In this document: piece by piece, positions 1 to 7,817 of the stretch
Layout: each line of letters opens with the position of its first letter
Numbering within the stretch: the stretch's first letter is position 1
Assembly: GCA_023953845.1 (NCBI GenBank)
Contig: JAMLJC010000001.1
Coordinates: forward strand, 2,738,501 to 2,802,500
DNA: 64,000 bases
Origin: Rhizobiaceae bacterium
GTDB lineage: Bacteria; Pseudomonadota; Alphaproteobacteria; Rhizobiales; Rhizobiaceae
Reading direction: 5' to 3'
Made by a program: the position numbers and the translations under genes
The notes under the pieces: generated by a model
Told to the model about the DNA's origin: nothing
What the model saw: the letters and a program-made list of their open reading frames with translations, nothing else
Databases searched by the model: none

Positions 1-522
1 CCGTGGACGGCCGGCGACGTCTGCGCGATGACGACGGGCAATCCCGGCACGCCGCGCGACTTCATCCGCATGCTGAAGAAGGCCGGCTTCGTCGCCGTCG
101 TTGGCGAACGCGCCGCCGGCGCGGCAAGGGCGAAACAGAAGGCTCCGCTTTACCGGCTCACGCAACGGCCGCTCGATCCGCCGCGCGTGCAGCGCGACGG
201 CCGTGTGCTGCCGGAGCCGCTGATCGAGACGATCTGGCGCTCGATCAAGATGGCGAAGCAGTTCACCGCCGACGAACTGGTCGCGGTCATGTCGAAGCCG
301 GGCGAACCGGCGGCCAGCCGCAACACCGTGATCAGCTATTGCGACCGGCTGGCGTCGGTGAAGGTGCTGACGAAGGTCGCCAAACGCGGGCAGGCAAGCC
401 GCTACCGGCTGGCAAAGAACCTCGGCGCGAAGGCCCCGAAGGTGCTCGGCACGAAGGTCGTCTTCGACCCGAATGCGGGCGTCGTGATGGGCGAGGCGGA
501 ACTTTCCGAGGTCGCGCCATGA
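1..522 (+). CDS. Phage early protein with two tandem winged-helix-like repeats (5' partial)
   Basis: The frame is open to base 1 and continues the protein family sequence upstream of the first ATG (base 28), so the true start lies before the window. Two similar segments can be read. One starts WTAGDVCAM and ends in a YRL motif; the other starts FTADELVAVM at about codon 89 and ends in SRYRLAK. Each has the pattern of a small winged helix: helix, recognition helix, then basic wing. A DNA-binding early or middle regulator is likely. Stop and next start overlap as ATGA, indicating translational coupling. No specific Mu homologue is recognised. Confidence 0.6.
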   Translation, partial: PWTAGDVCAMTTGNPGTPRDFIRMLKKAGFVAVVGERAAGAARAKQKAPLYRLTQRPLDPPRVQRDGRVLPEPLIETIWRSIKMAKQFTADELVAVMSKPGEPAASRNTVISYCDRLASVKVLTKVAKRGQASRYRLAKNLGAKAPKVLGTKVVFDPNAGVVMGEAELSEVAP

Positions 523-911
523 ACCGCGGCCCGGTGAAATCCAGCCGGCCGGCCGGCCCGACCTTCGTCGAGAAGGCGAGCGCCGCCTGGGGAGAGCCGC
601 TGCCCGACTGGATCGAGGAGCTGGCCCGGCTCGCCGATCGCGACGGCCTCGCCGGAGCCGAACAGGTCACCAACTACAGCCGCTCGGCCATCTCCTTCGC
701 GCTCAACGGCAAATACACCGGCGACATCGGCCGGCTGGAGGAAATGGTGCGCGGCGCGCTGATGCAGTCGAACGTCGACTGCCCCGTGCTCGGTGAGATC
801 GGCCGCGACCGGTGCCTGACCGAGCAGAAAGAGCCGTTCCGCGCCACGTCCCGGCATCGCGCCCAGCTTTTCCATGCGTGCAAGACCTGCGCGAACCGGA
901 GGCAGCCATGA
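519..911 (+). CDS. Phage HTH protein with C-terminal cysteine cluster
   Basis: 130 aa, starting at the ATG that overlaps the previous stop. Residues about 45-75 hold an HTH-like stretch (YSRSAISFALNGKYTGDI) of the kind found in small phage XRE or MuB-N-terminal-like domains. The C-terminal 40 residues carry four Cys (CPVLG, RDRC, ACKTC) that could bind zinc. It sits in the tightly packed early operon. A DNA-binding role is inferred; the target is unknown. Confidence 0.55.
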   Translation: MNRGPVKSSRPAGPTFVEKASAAWGEPLPDWIEELARLADRDGLAGAEQVTNYSRSAISFALNGKYTGDIGRLEEMVRGALMQSNVDCPVLGEIGRDRCLTEQKEPFRATSRHRAQLFHACKTCANRRQP

Positions 912-1192
912 CTGCGGCGGCAAATACCGACGCAATCGTGCGTCGGCGCACCGTGTTGCTCATCGAGCAGCTGGAGCCGTTGCTGCAGCGGGAACTGGCC
1001 GCATCGGAGAAGCGCGCGGCGGAGGCCGAAGCCCGGACGCTCGCGATGCTGGCGGTTTGCCGCGAGGTCGGCAAGGCGACCGATCGTCTGCTGCAAGCCA
1101 AGCACACATCGAAGGAAGGACCGGCCCGCGCCGCACTGGAGCGCGCCGTGATCAGGCTGCGTCAGGAAATGAGGAAACGAGATGGCCGATGA
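908..1192 (+). CDS. Hypothetical phage early protein, coiled coil
   Basis: 94 aa, mostly Ala/Glu/Arg/Leu heptads (LLIEQLEPLLQRELAASEKRAAEAEAR), predicted to be a long helix or coiled coil. The start ATG overlaps the previous stop and its end overlaps the next gene by 11 bp. The family is not recognised; position and codon use match the early operon. Confidence 0.5.
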   Translation: MTAAANTDAIVRRRTVLLIEQLEPLLQRELAASEKRAAEAEARTLAMLAVCREVGKATDRLLQAKHTSKEGPARAALERAVIRLRQEMRKRDGR

Positions 1193-1526
1193 ACGCTTTT
1201 CGCAGGCCGTGGCCTCCGTCGACGTGCTCGACCTCTGCGGCCGGGTCATCGCCAATCCCGACCGGGCGATGGTGAGCCTCGCCGGCAAGGTGGCGCTCGC
1301 CATGGCGGTCGAGCGGATGTGGGAGGTCTGCCTGGAGGCCGAGCTGCTCGTGCGGGCGCTGGCGCTGCCGACCGAGACCTTCACCAGCGAGGAACAGTTC
1401 GCGCTGCGCGACCACGCCATCCAGACGCAGGCCGACACGGTCGCCCGCCTGATGGCCGCCCTGCGCGGAGAAACAAACACCGAAACAAACAAACAGGAGA
1501 GCGAGCATGGCGAAGGCCAAGGCTAA
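1182..1526 (+). CDS. Hypothetical phage early protein
   Basis: 114 aa, all-helical in appearance, ending in a Glu/Thr/Lys-rich tail that overlaps the start of the Gam gene by 20 bp. It starts 11 bp before the end of the previous gene. The gene-like codon pattern and coupled overlaps support it. No family is recognised. Confidence 0.5.
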   Translation: MADERFSQAVASVDVLDLCGRVIANPDRAMVSLAGKVALAMAVERMWEVCLEAELLVRALALPTETFTSEEQFALRDHAIQTQADTVARLMAALRGETNTETNKQESEHGEGQG

Positions 1527-2025
1527 GGCGTTGAAGCGCGTCCCGCAGAGCCGGGAGGATGCGGTCTGGACGGTCGGCCGCATCGGCACGCTGCGTCGCG
1601 AGATCGCGGCGCGCAAGGCGGCGGCGGATGAGCAGGTCAAGTCGATCGGCGAAAAGATCGAGGAGGCGCTGGAGCCGCTCGCCGCCGAACTCCGGGAACT
1701 GGAAGAGGGCGTCCAGGTCTATTGCGAGGCAAACCGGTCGACGCTGACATCGGACAACAAGGTCAAGTTCCACGATTTCGGGACCGGCCGCGTCAGCTGG
1801 CGGCTGCGCCCGCCCAAGGTTGGCATTCGCGGCATCGATGCCGTGATCGAAGGCTGCAAGCGCCTCGGCCTCCAGCGTTTCCTGCGGGTGAAGGAGGAGA
1901 TCAACAAGGACGCCATGCTGGCGGACGCGGACACCGCGCGGCAGATCGCGGGCGTGTCGATCTCGTCGGAGGGCGAGGATTTCGTCGTCGAGCCGGCCGA
2001 ACTCGAAACCGCTGCGGGGCGCTGA
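1507..2025 (+). CDS. gam: Host-nuclease inhibitor, Mu Gam family
   Basis: 172 aa, the usual size for Mu Gam (about 174 aa). Gam binds free double-stranded DNA ends as a Ku-like dimer and shields them from RecBCD-type exonucleases. The N-terminal half is a long amphipathic helix (residues 20-70). The central VKFHDFGTGRVSWRLRPPKV and the later KEEINKDAML segments are typical of the family. The upstream CAGGAG at 1495-1500 is a good ribosome site. It lies in the early region, as in Mu. The assignment rests on sequence pattern recognition and context. Confidence 0.88.
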   Translation: MAKAKAKALKRVPQSREDAVWTVGRIGTLRREIAARKAAADEQVKSIGEKIEEALEPLAAELRELEEGVQVYCEANRSTLTSDNKVKFHDFGTGRVSWRLRPPKVGIRGIDAVIEGCKRLGLQRFLRVKEEINKDAMLADADTARQIAGVSISSEGEDFVVEPAELETAAGR

Positions 2026-2027
2026 CC

Positions 2028-2240
2028 ATGGCCGACCTGACCATTCTGCAAAAACAGTATGAGGCCGCGCTCCGCGAGCTAGCTTGCGCCGACATGATCG
2101 ACGATTTCGCGCGGCGCGAGCGCGAAATGCGGCGCTGGAAAGAGGAGGTCGACCGCCTTGAGCGCGAACTCCAGGCGGCTGCCGATCCGATCAATCTGGC
2201 GGGCTCCGGCCCCGTACCAATCGAGCCAAGGGAGAATTGA
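2028..2240 (+). CDS. Small coiled-coil phage protein
   Basis: 70 aa, starting at the ATG 2 bp after the Gam stop. The central part is charged and helical (ARREREMRRWKEEVDRLERELQ). No family is recognised. Membership of the early operon rests on spacing and codon use. Confidence 0.5.
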   Translation: MADLTILQKQYEAALRELACADMIDDFARREREMRRWKEEVDRLERELQAAADPINLAGSGPVPIEPREN

Positions 2241-2241
2241 C

Positions 2242-2586
2242 ATGGACGATCTGGCGATGACCGAGGAATTCGAGCAGGCCCTCAACGAGGTAGAGACAGA
2301 GGGCGGCGATCGGCCGCTCGGCGAGGAGGTCGAGCAGTTTCTCGACCAGCAGCAGCGCACCGTGATGCGCGCCATACAGCGCATCGTCGTTGCGCGCCGC
2401 AAGGGCAAGGCGGCGATCGCCGCGATCGACGCGGAGAAGAAGAGCGCGGAGGCCGAATATCTCGCCGTGCTCGCCCGGCTGAACGAGGCCGAGGCGAAGG
2501 CCCGCTCGGAGATGGAGGCGGAGATCGCGACGGCGCAGAAGCTGGCGGCAGGCGGGCGCGCGGCGCTCCAGGCGGTGCAGCCGTGA
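2242..2586 (+). CDS. Small coiled-coil phage protein
   Basis: 114 aa, almost entirely helical with Ala/Glu/Lys heptads from residue 25 to the end. GGGAGAA lies 7 bases before the start ATG. The stop overlaps the next GTG start (GTGA). Function unknown. Confidence 0.5.
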   Translation: MDDLAMTEEFEQALNEVETEGGDRPLGEEVEQFLDQQQRTVMRAIQRIVVARRKGKAAIAAIDAEKKSAEAEYLAVLARLNEAEAKARSEMEAEIATAQKLAAGGRAALQAVQP

Positions 2587-2798
2587 GCAAGCAGCCGACA
2601 AAAATGCGCCTCACCGACCTTGAGCTGATGATCCATCACCAAACCGAGAAGGCGGTGCTGGTTTCGGCCGACGACAATCGAGAGGGCGCGGTCTGGCTGG
2701 CAAAGTCGCAGGTCGAATTCGAAGAGGAGCCGATCGCCGGGCGCGCGCAGATAGTCACGATGCCCGAGCAACTGGCGTTTGAGAAGGGGCTGGTGTGA
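2583..2798 (+). CDS. Small hypothetical phage protein
   Basis: 71 aa with a GTG start overlapping the preceding stop. The beta-rich sequence (KAVLVSADDNREGAVWLAKSQVEFEEEPIAG) resembles small phage proteins that begin LTDLE and describe a short barrel, but no named family is certain. It overlaps the next gene by 4 bp. Confidence 0.5.
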   Translation: MSKQPTKMRLTDLELMIHHQTEKAVLVSADDNREGAVWLAKSQVEFEEEPIAGRAQIVTMPEQLAFEKGLV

Positions 2799-3484
2799 TG
2801 ACGGGGAAGCAGAAGATCCGCGACCGCATCCGGCAGCTGCGCGAGATGACCTCGGCGCGTGGCTGCACCGAAGCCGAGGCGCTGGCGGCGGCCGACAAGG
2901 CCGCCCAGCTCATGCGCGACCACGGGCTTTCCGAGGCCGACATCGTCATGGAGGAAAAGCGCTCAGGCCGGGCCGGTATGGGCAAGGCCATCCGGGCGAA
3001 GCTATGGCCGGTGATCGGCGGCTGTACCAACACCGCCGTGCTGATCACGCAGGACGGCACGGGCGCGACCGTCGCCTTCATCGGCGTGACGCCGGGTCCG
3101 GACATCGCGGTTTATCTTCGCGATGTCTGTGAGCGCGCCCTCGACCGGTCGATCCGCGATTTCAAAACCGGGAAATTCTATCGCCGCCGGCGCGGGCTTG
3201 CCTCGAAGCGCGCGGCCGTCGCAGATTTCGCCGACGGCTTCGTGAACCGGCTGTCCCGGCGTCTTGTCGAAACCTTCTCGCCGGTCATGGACCGCGATGC
3301 CTATGAGGCAGCGCTCGTGGCCCGCGACCAGCGCTATGAGGACAGCTTCGAGTGGAAGCCGACTGCGGCGCCGCTGCGGCACAACGAGGCCCGCGCGGCG
3401 GGCTGGATAGCAGGCAAGGACGTGACGCTGGCGCATGGCGTCGGCGGTAGCGCTGCGCCGTTGCAGATCGGGGGCGGATCATGA
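2795..3484 (+). CDS. DUF2786-containing phage protein
   Basis: 229 aa. Residues 5-50 match the DUF2786 pattern (IRDRIRQLREM, then TEAEALAAADKAAQLMRDHGLS). The rest resembles the companion domain often found after DUF2786 in phages, including GFVNRLSRRL. Both GTG 2795 and ATG 2798 could start it. Proteins with this domain are common in Mu-like phage early operons; their biochemical function is not established. Confidence 0.75.
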   Translation: MMTGKQKIRDRIRQLREMTSARGCTEAEALAAADKAAQLMRDHGLSEADIVMEEKRSGRAGMGKAIRAKLWPVIGGCTNTAVLITQDGTGATVAFIGVTPGPDIAVYLRDVCERALDRSIRDFKTGKFYRRRRGLASKRAAVADFADGFVNRLSRRLVETFSPVMDRDAYEAALVARDQRYEDSFEWKPTAAPLRHNEARAAGWIAGKDVTLAHGVGGSAAPLQIGGGS

Positions 3485-3747
3485 AATCCCGCATCCTTAC
3501 CGCCACCGAGGTCCGCATCGCGCAGCGCATCTGCGAGGCGCTGGCCGGCGAGAAGACCGGCGACGCCCTCATGGCGATGAACTCGGTCATGGCCGCGACG
3601 ATCAACGATCGCGCCAAGTCTCACGACGAGGCGCGGGCGGATGCCAGCTGGTACGCCGAGCTGCTCGAAACCACCGTGCGGGCAGGCCTGAGCGGCAGGC
3701 TGATCCGCAGCGACGAAGGCCCGATCGACATGAGGTTCATCGTATGA
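3481..3747 (+). CDS. Hypothetical phage protein
   Basis: 88 aa, mixed helix and strand, with 4-bp overlaps at both ends (ATGA). No motif is recognised. Confidence 0.5.
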   Translation: MKSRILTATEVRIAQRICEALAGEKTGDALMAMNSVMAATINDRAKSHDEARADASWYAELLETTVRAGLSGRLIRSDEGPIDMRFIV

Positions 3748-4097
3748 GCCTCGCGCCGTCGAACTGCCCATGCTGCGGTCAGATGCTTCCGCCGGATGAC
3801 AGCCTCCGCGTGGACGAGGCCGGCATCGTCGTGCGCAACGGCCGGTTCGCGGTGCTGACCAAACAGGAAAGCGAGATTTTCGCGCTGTTGCGGGCGGCGC
3901 GAGGGAAGATCGTCACACGGGAGCAACTGCTTACCGGCCTCTATCCGATCGATGCCGACGAAGCCGAAATCAAGATCATCGACGTGTTCGTGTGCAAGCT
4001 GCGCGCGAAGCTGAAGCCACTGGATGTGACCGTCCAGACTGTGTGGGGTCGCGGCTATCGGTTCGTACCAACCTTTTCAGAAGGATCAAGCCAATGA
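3744..4097 (+). CDS. OmpR/PhoB-type winged-helix DNA-binding protein without receiver domain
   Basis: 117 aa. Residues 7-11 carry a CPCCG zinc-finger-like motif. Residues 30-112 match the C-terminal DNA-binding domain of OmpR/PhoB regulators: LTKQESEIFALLRAARGKIVTR, then a recognition helix (KIIDVFVCKLRAKL) and a wing ending VWGRGYRFV. No phosphoacceptor domain is present, so it is probably controlled by abundance or a ligand. A transcription factor within the phage early/middle operon is likely. It is coupled to the ParB-like gene by ATGA. Confidence 0.8.
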   Translation: MSLAPSNCPCCGQMLPPDDSLRVDEAGIVVRNGRFAVLTKQESEIFALLRAARGKIVTREQLLTGLYPIDADEAEIKIIDVFVCKLRAKLKPLDVTVQTVWGRGYRFVPTFSEGSSQ

Positions 4098-4897
4098 CCG
4101 AGATCAACCGCCAGATCGGAGAGCGCCCGACGCTCGACTGGATCGGCATCGACGCAATCGAAGTAGACAGCAACTATCAACGCGAGCTGAAGCCGAACCT
4201 CGTTGACAAGATCCTTCGAACGTTCTCATGGGCAAAGTTCGGCGCGATCGTGTTGTCCCGCCAGCCTGACGGCAAGTTCACCGTCGTCGAGGGGCAGCAT
4301 CGCTGGAAAGCCGCCTCCCTTCACCCGGACGTGACCGAAGTGCCGGCCGTGATCGTCACACATGATGACATTGCCGGCGAAGCGCAGAGCTTCCTGGCCA
4401 TCAACCGCGACCGCATGGCGGTAACGACGGTCGAGCAGTATTGGGCAGGCTTGACGGCGGGCGACGAGAAGGTCCTGGCGATCTCGCGCGTTCTGCACGC
4501 AGCCGGCTGCGATGTCGTACCGGCGCAAGGGCACTACCGTCCGAACCTCACCAACAGCATCACGGCAATCGACCGTTGCCTCCAGCGGTATGGCCACGGA
4601 GCGACCCGCCGGGCGCTTCTGGTGATCCGTGCGGCCTGGCCCGACGAGGCGAAGGCACTGCGCGGCGTACTCATCACGGCACTCGCGCGCATCATCCGCG
4701 CCAACGAAAAGACCCTTGTCGACGCCGAACTGGCGAAGGCCATCCGGCAGGAGAGCTTTGCGAAGCTGACAGCGCACGCCGAGGCGTTCCGCAAGCTTTC
4801 CGGCGGATCGTCGGAGACCGCGCTCGCCCGCACCCTGACGGAACTCTACAATCGCGGCAAGCGCACCAACACCATCATGATCGGCGAGGCGCGCTGA
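4094..4897 (+). CDS. ParB/Srx-fold-like phage protein
   Basis: 267 aa. Residues 12-80 look like a ParB N-terminal (sulfiredoxin-fold) domain: IDAIEVDSNYQRELKPNLVDKI, then VVEGQHRWKAA, where the GQHR box is the nucleotide-binding motif of the family. The C-terminal part is helical. Such proteins recur in transposable phages of Rhizobiales. A role in DNA binding or nucleotide hydrolysis is inferred from the fold only. It is not a partition ParB: no ParA partner is seen. Confidence 0.7.
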   Translation: MTEINRQIGERPTLDWIGIDAIEVDSNYQRELKPNLVDKILRTFSWAKFGAIVLSRQPDGKFTVVEGQHRWKAASLHPDVTEVPAVIVTHDDIAGEAQSFLAINRDRMAVTTVEQYWAGLTAGDEKVLAISRVLHAAGCDVVPAQGHYRPNLTNSITAIDRCLQRYGHGATRRALLVIRAAWPDEAKALRGVLITALARIIRANEKTLVDAELAKAIRQESFAKLTAHAEAFRKLSGGSSETALARTLTELYNRGKRTNTIMIGEAR

Positions 4898-5109
4898 TGA
4901 GAACGCGGCTCCTCCAGATCGAAGACGCTCTGGCCGACACCCTGAAATATCGGTGTGGCGGCCTCTGCGATATCGTCGTCAACGAGGCCGGCGACCGCGT
5001 GGCGCGCATCTACGATCCGAACCTTGAGAGCCGGAACGGTGGCTGGGAGATCGTCGTGGCGCTCAATCTCGCCGACGCGGCGGCAGACATCGAACGGGCG
5101 CTTTCATGA
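4897..5109 (+). CDS. Small hypothetical phage protein
   Basis: 70 aa, starting at the ATG that overlaps the previous stop (TGATG). No family recognised; coupled to the next gene by ATGA. Confidence 0.45.
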   Translation: MRTRLLQIEDALADTLKYRCGGLCDIVVNEAGDRVARIYDPNLESRNGGWEIVVALNLADAAADIERALS

Positions 5110-5342
5110 CGTCGATCCTTTCCCTCGCCGCTGTCCGCAAGGAACGCGAGCCCGATGCCGAATGCGTCCATGAACTGGAGGACGGCCGCAAGATGTTTCT
5201 GTTCTCCGCCGTCTATCAGCACGGCGAGGAGGAAGAAGACATCTACATATGGGCGTTCGACCTGCTCGATGCCGAGCGGCGGGTGCTGTCGATGGCGCGC
5301 ACGCTCGTCATAGTCGGCCAACTGTCGAGGATGCCGGAATGA
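5106..5342 (+). CDS. Small acidic hypothetical phage protein
   Basis: 78 aa with a strongly acidic centre (HGEEEEDIYIW). It lies between and overlaps its neighbours by 4 bp each. Function unknown. Confidence 0.45.
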   Translation: MTSILSLAAVRKEREPDAECVHELEDGRKMFLFSAVYQHGEEEEDIYIWAFDLLDAERRVLSMARTLVIVGQLSRMPE

Positions 5343-5953
5343 GCGCGATCCCCGCCATCCATTCCGCCCGCCGCCAGCTCGGCCTCGACGAGGACGCGGC
5401 GCGCGACCTCTACGAACGCGAGACCGGCAAGCGCTCGCTGCGGCTGATGTCGGCCGGCGAGCAGGGCAAGGTGCTCGACGCCATGCGCCGGGCCGGTTTC
5501 AAGCCGGCGAAAAGCGGCCTTGAAGGGCCGTTCGCGAAGAAGCTTCAGGCGCTCTGGATCGACGCCTGGAACCTCGGCATCGTGCGCGATCGCCGCGACG
5601 CCGCGCTGATCGCCTTCGTCAAGCGCCAGACGCGCGTCGACCACACGCGGTTCCTGATCGACGGCGAGGACGCAGCCAAGGCGATCGACGCGCTCAAGGC
5701 GTGGATGACCAGGGAGGCCGGCGTCGACTGGTCGAGCGCTCTCGACCGGCCGGCCTGGCTGCGGCTGCCCGGCGCGCAGATCGCGCTGGCGCAATGGCAA
5801 ATCCTGATCAAGGCGGGGATGGAGCCGGCCGCGATCGAACCGTTCCGGGCCTTCGTCGCCGAACATGCCAAGCCGGTCGACCGCATGGAAGCCAAGGACT
5901 GGCAACCCGTCATGAACCTGCTCGGCGAGCGCGTACGCAAGGCGGTGACGTGA
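5339..5953 (+). CDS. gemA: GemA / Mu gp16 family regulatory protein
   Basis: 204 aa, with ATG chosen because it overlaps the previous stop. The N-terminal motif IPAIHSARRQLGLDEDAARDLYERETGKRSLRLMS is the hallmark of the gp16 (DUF1018) family: a short helix bundle followed by the conserved LGLDED...Y......TGK..S segment. In Mu, GemA modulates host gene expression and DNA topology early in infection. The C-terminal half is less conserved. The position in the early region matches Mu. Confidence 0.85.
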   Translation: MSAIPAIHSARRQLGLDEDAARDLYERETGKRSLRLMSAGEQGKVLDAMRRAGFKPAKSGLEGPFAKKLQALWIDAWNLGIVRDRRDAALIAFVKRQTRVDHTRFLIDGEDAAKAIDALKAWMTREAGVDWSSALDRPAWLRLPGAQIALAQWQILIKAGMEPAAIEPFRAFVAEHAKPVDRMEAKDWQPVMNLLGERVRKAVT

Positions 5954-6393
5954 TGGTCGCCTACAACTTCAAGGCAGTTTTCGCGGGACAGGTAGCGGCG
6001 CTTGCGAAGCTTCAGACGGTGCGTGCAGACCGGCGGCGTCATGCGCGGCCGGAAGAAGGCGTCCAGCTCTATTGTGGCATGCGGACGGTTCAATGCCGCA
6101 AGCTGGTAGAGCCCGATCCGATATGCCGCGACGTGCGGCCGATCACGATCGTCACCAACCCGCTTGTAGAGGATTTCATCGCTTCGATCGTCATCGGCGC
6201 CCGGCCGCTGGACCGGAGCGAGATCGAGGCGTTTGCCCGCGCGGATGGTTTTGCGCCGGACGTCGTCGGAGACTGGCGGTTCGAACGGACGGGCCATATC
6301 GGCTCGGCGCGCTGGAACATGGGCGCCTTCTGGCAGGCATCACACGGCGCCGGCCGGTTCGACGGCGTGCTCATCACATGGAGGCCCGCGTGA
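5953..6393 (+). CDS. Phage protein with ASCH-like fold
   Basis: 146 aa; ATG 5953 overlaps the gemA stop, and an in-frame GTG lies at 5950. The central segment has the order seen in phage ASCH-like domains: VQLYCGMRTVQCRKL, a Cys in DPICRDVRPITI, then LDRSEIEAFARADGF. ASCH domains are RNA/nucleotide-binding barrels. This is a fold-level guess; the substrate is unknown. Confidence 0.5.
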   Translation: MVAYNFKAVFAGQVAALAKLQTVRADRRRHARPEEGVQLYCGMRTVQCRKLVEPDPICRDVRPITIVTNPLVEDFIASIVIGARPLDRSEIEAFARADGFAPDVVGDWRFERTGHIGSARWNMGAFWQASHGAGRFDGVLITWRPA

Positions 6394-6623
6394 GCAGGCG
6401 TCGTGTCGGCCGGGTGCGCGTCGCCTTCGACGTGATCGAGCGCTTCGCCGCCGAGTGGAAGAGGTCCGGCGAGCTTGCGCCGGAAGGCGACGGCTGGACG
6501 CTGTCGCGGAAATCCTCGCTGCATCGGCGCAAGGACGGGACCATCACGCTCAACCTGATCTGGAAAGCCGGCGACGGCCAGTTCGCGGTGACGGTGCGCG
6601 GGCTCAGGATGGAAGCGTCGTGA
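6390..6623 (+). CDS. Small basic phage protein, last gene of the early operon
   Basis: 77 aa from the GTG that overlaps the preceding stop; ATG 6378 in the same frame is an alternative. Basic N-terminus (SRRRVGRVRVAFDVIERFAAEWKRSG) followed by beta strands. It ends just before the minus-strand gene pair. Function unknown. Confidence 0.5.
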   Translation: MSRRRVGRVRVAFDVIERFAAEWKRSGELAPEGDGWTLSRKSSLHRRKDGTITLNLIWKAGDGQFAVTVRGLRMEAS

Positions 6624-6628
6624 TGCCG

Positions 6629-6742
6629 TCAGCCGGACACGCCCGCGATGAAGCCGGAGGCGAAGGCCGCGATCGGCTGCCAGTATTTCCAGATCAGGAA
6701 GACCACGATCACGGCAGCGGCTGTCAGGACGAAACGCTTCAT
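6629..6742 (-). CDS. 37-aa single-pass membrane peptide
   Basis: Reading the minus strand from 6742 gives MKRFVLTAAAVIVVFLIWKY followed by 17 more residues (WQPIAAFASGFIAGVSG) and TGA at 6629. An AGGAG ribosome site sits 8 bases before the ATG. The peptide has a positively charged N-terminus, a membrane span at residues 5-18 and a short amphipathic tail. It lies 9 bp downstream of the secreted-protein gene on the same strand, so the two probably form one transcript opposed to the phage operons. It could be a small inner-membrane effector, superinfection-exclusion peptide or toxin. No homologue is recalled. Confidence 0.6.
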   Translation of the reverse strand: MKRFVLTAAAVIVVFLIWKYWQPIAAFASGFIAGVSG

Positions 6743-6751
6743 CGCGGTCTC

Positions 6752-7072
6752 CTACTTCGTAAAACCGTAGCTCTTCGCCACGCGCTTGATCTGCGCGCAG
6801 TGCGCCGTCTTGGCCGAGGCGGACATGTCCCCGATCTGCGCCTCGGTGCCCATGACCATCATGTTGAGCGTCGAGGCGAAGCTCATATCGTCGGCGGAAA
6901 CCTTCTTGGCGATGAAGGCTTCGATCGCGGCCTGATCATAGGAAAGGCCACACACTTCCTCCGAGGCGATCACAGTGCCGAGTTCGTTTGCGATCTGCAT
7001 GCTTTCGAGGCCCTGGGCGCTCGCGGCGCCGGCCGAAAGCGCCGTCGCCACAATCACAACAACAAATTTCAT
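6752..7072 (-). CDS. Secreted/periplasmic protein, likely prophage cargo
   Basis: 106 aa. The start at 7072 is chosen over the in-frame ATG at 7078 because GGGAGGGG stands 8 bases before it. Residues 1-20 form a clear signal peptide with an ASA cleavage site before Gln. The mature part contains two Cys (EEVCGLSYDQ and TAHCAQI) likely to form a disulfide, and ends YGFTK. Similar small secreted proteins with this VCGLSYDQ pattern are familiar from Rhizobiales chromosomes. Transcribed against the phage genes and divergent from the activator gene, it fits a lysogenic-conversion gene expressed from the prophage. Confidence 0.8.
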   Translation of the reverse strand: MKFVVVIVATALSAGAASAQGLESMQIANELGTVIASEEVCGLSYDQAAIEAFIAKKVSADDMSFASTLNMMVMGTEAQIGDMSASAKTAHCAQIKRVAKSYGFTK

Positions 7073-7143
7073 GGTCATTTCCCCTCCCACAAGCAGCAGA
7101 GGCTAGCCGGTGGACCGCACAACGGCAAGGTCGGAGCAGCGCG

Positions 7144-7548
7144 ATGACCATGCGCGGCCGCAACTCGTCACTGCCGGGCGTGCTCCGCGAGATCGCGGAC
7201 GTCGCCGGCGTCGAGGCGGCCTGGGCGCTGGCGCGCGCGCATGGCGGCACAACCGTCTACATTCCGCGTGACGTCGACGAAAAGCACTGGCTCGCGCAAC
7301 TTATCGGCCTCGAACCGGCGCGCAGGCTCTGTGTCCACTTCCGCGTGAGGGTCGGCGTAGATGTCCTGATCCCGATGGCGCGTCTCGGCCAGCAGCAGGA
7401 ACGCCTGCTGCGTTCCCTGGAGGCAGGTCTGTCCGCTCAGGAAGCCGCTTCGGTCGCGGGCATGCACGAGCGCACCGCCTACAGGGCCAGAGCCCGGATG
7501 AAGAAGGACGTCGTCCAACCCGACGACAAGCAGTTCAAGTTGTTGTAG
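7144..7548 (+). CDS. mor: Mor/C-family transcription activator of the Mu type
   Basis: 134 aa. The N-terminal part (SLPGVLREIADVAGVEAAWALARAHGGTTVYIPRD) is the dimerisation segment typical of Mor. The C-terminal part holds a helix-turn-helix at about residues 96-122 (LSAQEAASVAGMHERTAYRARARM). In Mu, Mor switches on middle transcription and the related C protein switches on late promoters by binding dyad sites upstream. Only one such protein is visible here, so it may do both jobs. It immediately precedes the lysis and late operons, three of which begin with the same 17-bp palindrome. Confidence 0.88.
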   Translation: MTMRGRNSSLPGVLREIADVAGVEAAWALARAHGGTTVYIPRDVDEKHWLAQLIGLEPARRLCVHFRVRVGVDVLIPMARLGQQQERLLRSLEAGLSAQEAASVAGMHERTAYRARARMKKDVVQPDDKQFKLL

Positions 7549-7571
7549 GGGTTCTGCGAGGGGAGACGGCA

Positions 7572-7817
7572 ATGGGTGCAGGGAAGGCTCCGGATGAGGG
7601 CTGGCTCGAAATGTGCGGCGACCGGCCATGGTGCCGGCGGTGCGGCGGCCCGGCTCCGCTCTTCACCGTCGCCTATCCGACGAAAGTCCGGCGCGTGCCG
7701 TTCACCGAGGTTCTGGTAACGCGTCCGACCGGTGAGACGATCGCGAGGGCCGAATGCCATGGCGAGCGTATCGAATGGTCGAGCCGGCGCGGCGTCGTCA
7801 TCTGCGAAAAGGCCTGA
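7572..7817 (+). CDS. Small Cys-containing phage protein
   Basis: 81 aa. Start ATG 7572, preceded by GAGGGGAGA. Contains MCGDRPWCRRCGG, a possible zinc-binding cluster with a later CHGE. Its 3' end overlaps the nuclease gene if that starts at 7759. Function unknown. Confidence 0.5.
   Translation: MGAGKAPDEGWLEMCGDRPWCRRCGGPAPLFTVAYPTKVRRVPFTEVLVTRPTGETIARAECHGERIEWSSRRGVVICEKA

Noticed and set aside
4094..4897. Plasmid-type ParB partition system
   Set aside because: Only a ParB-like N-terminal domain is present; no ParA, no parS-like repeats, and it sits in a phage early operon.
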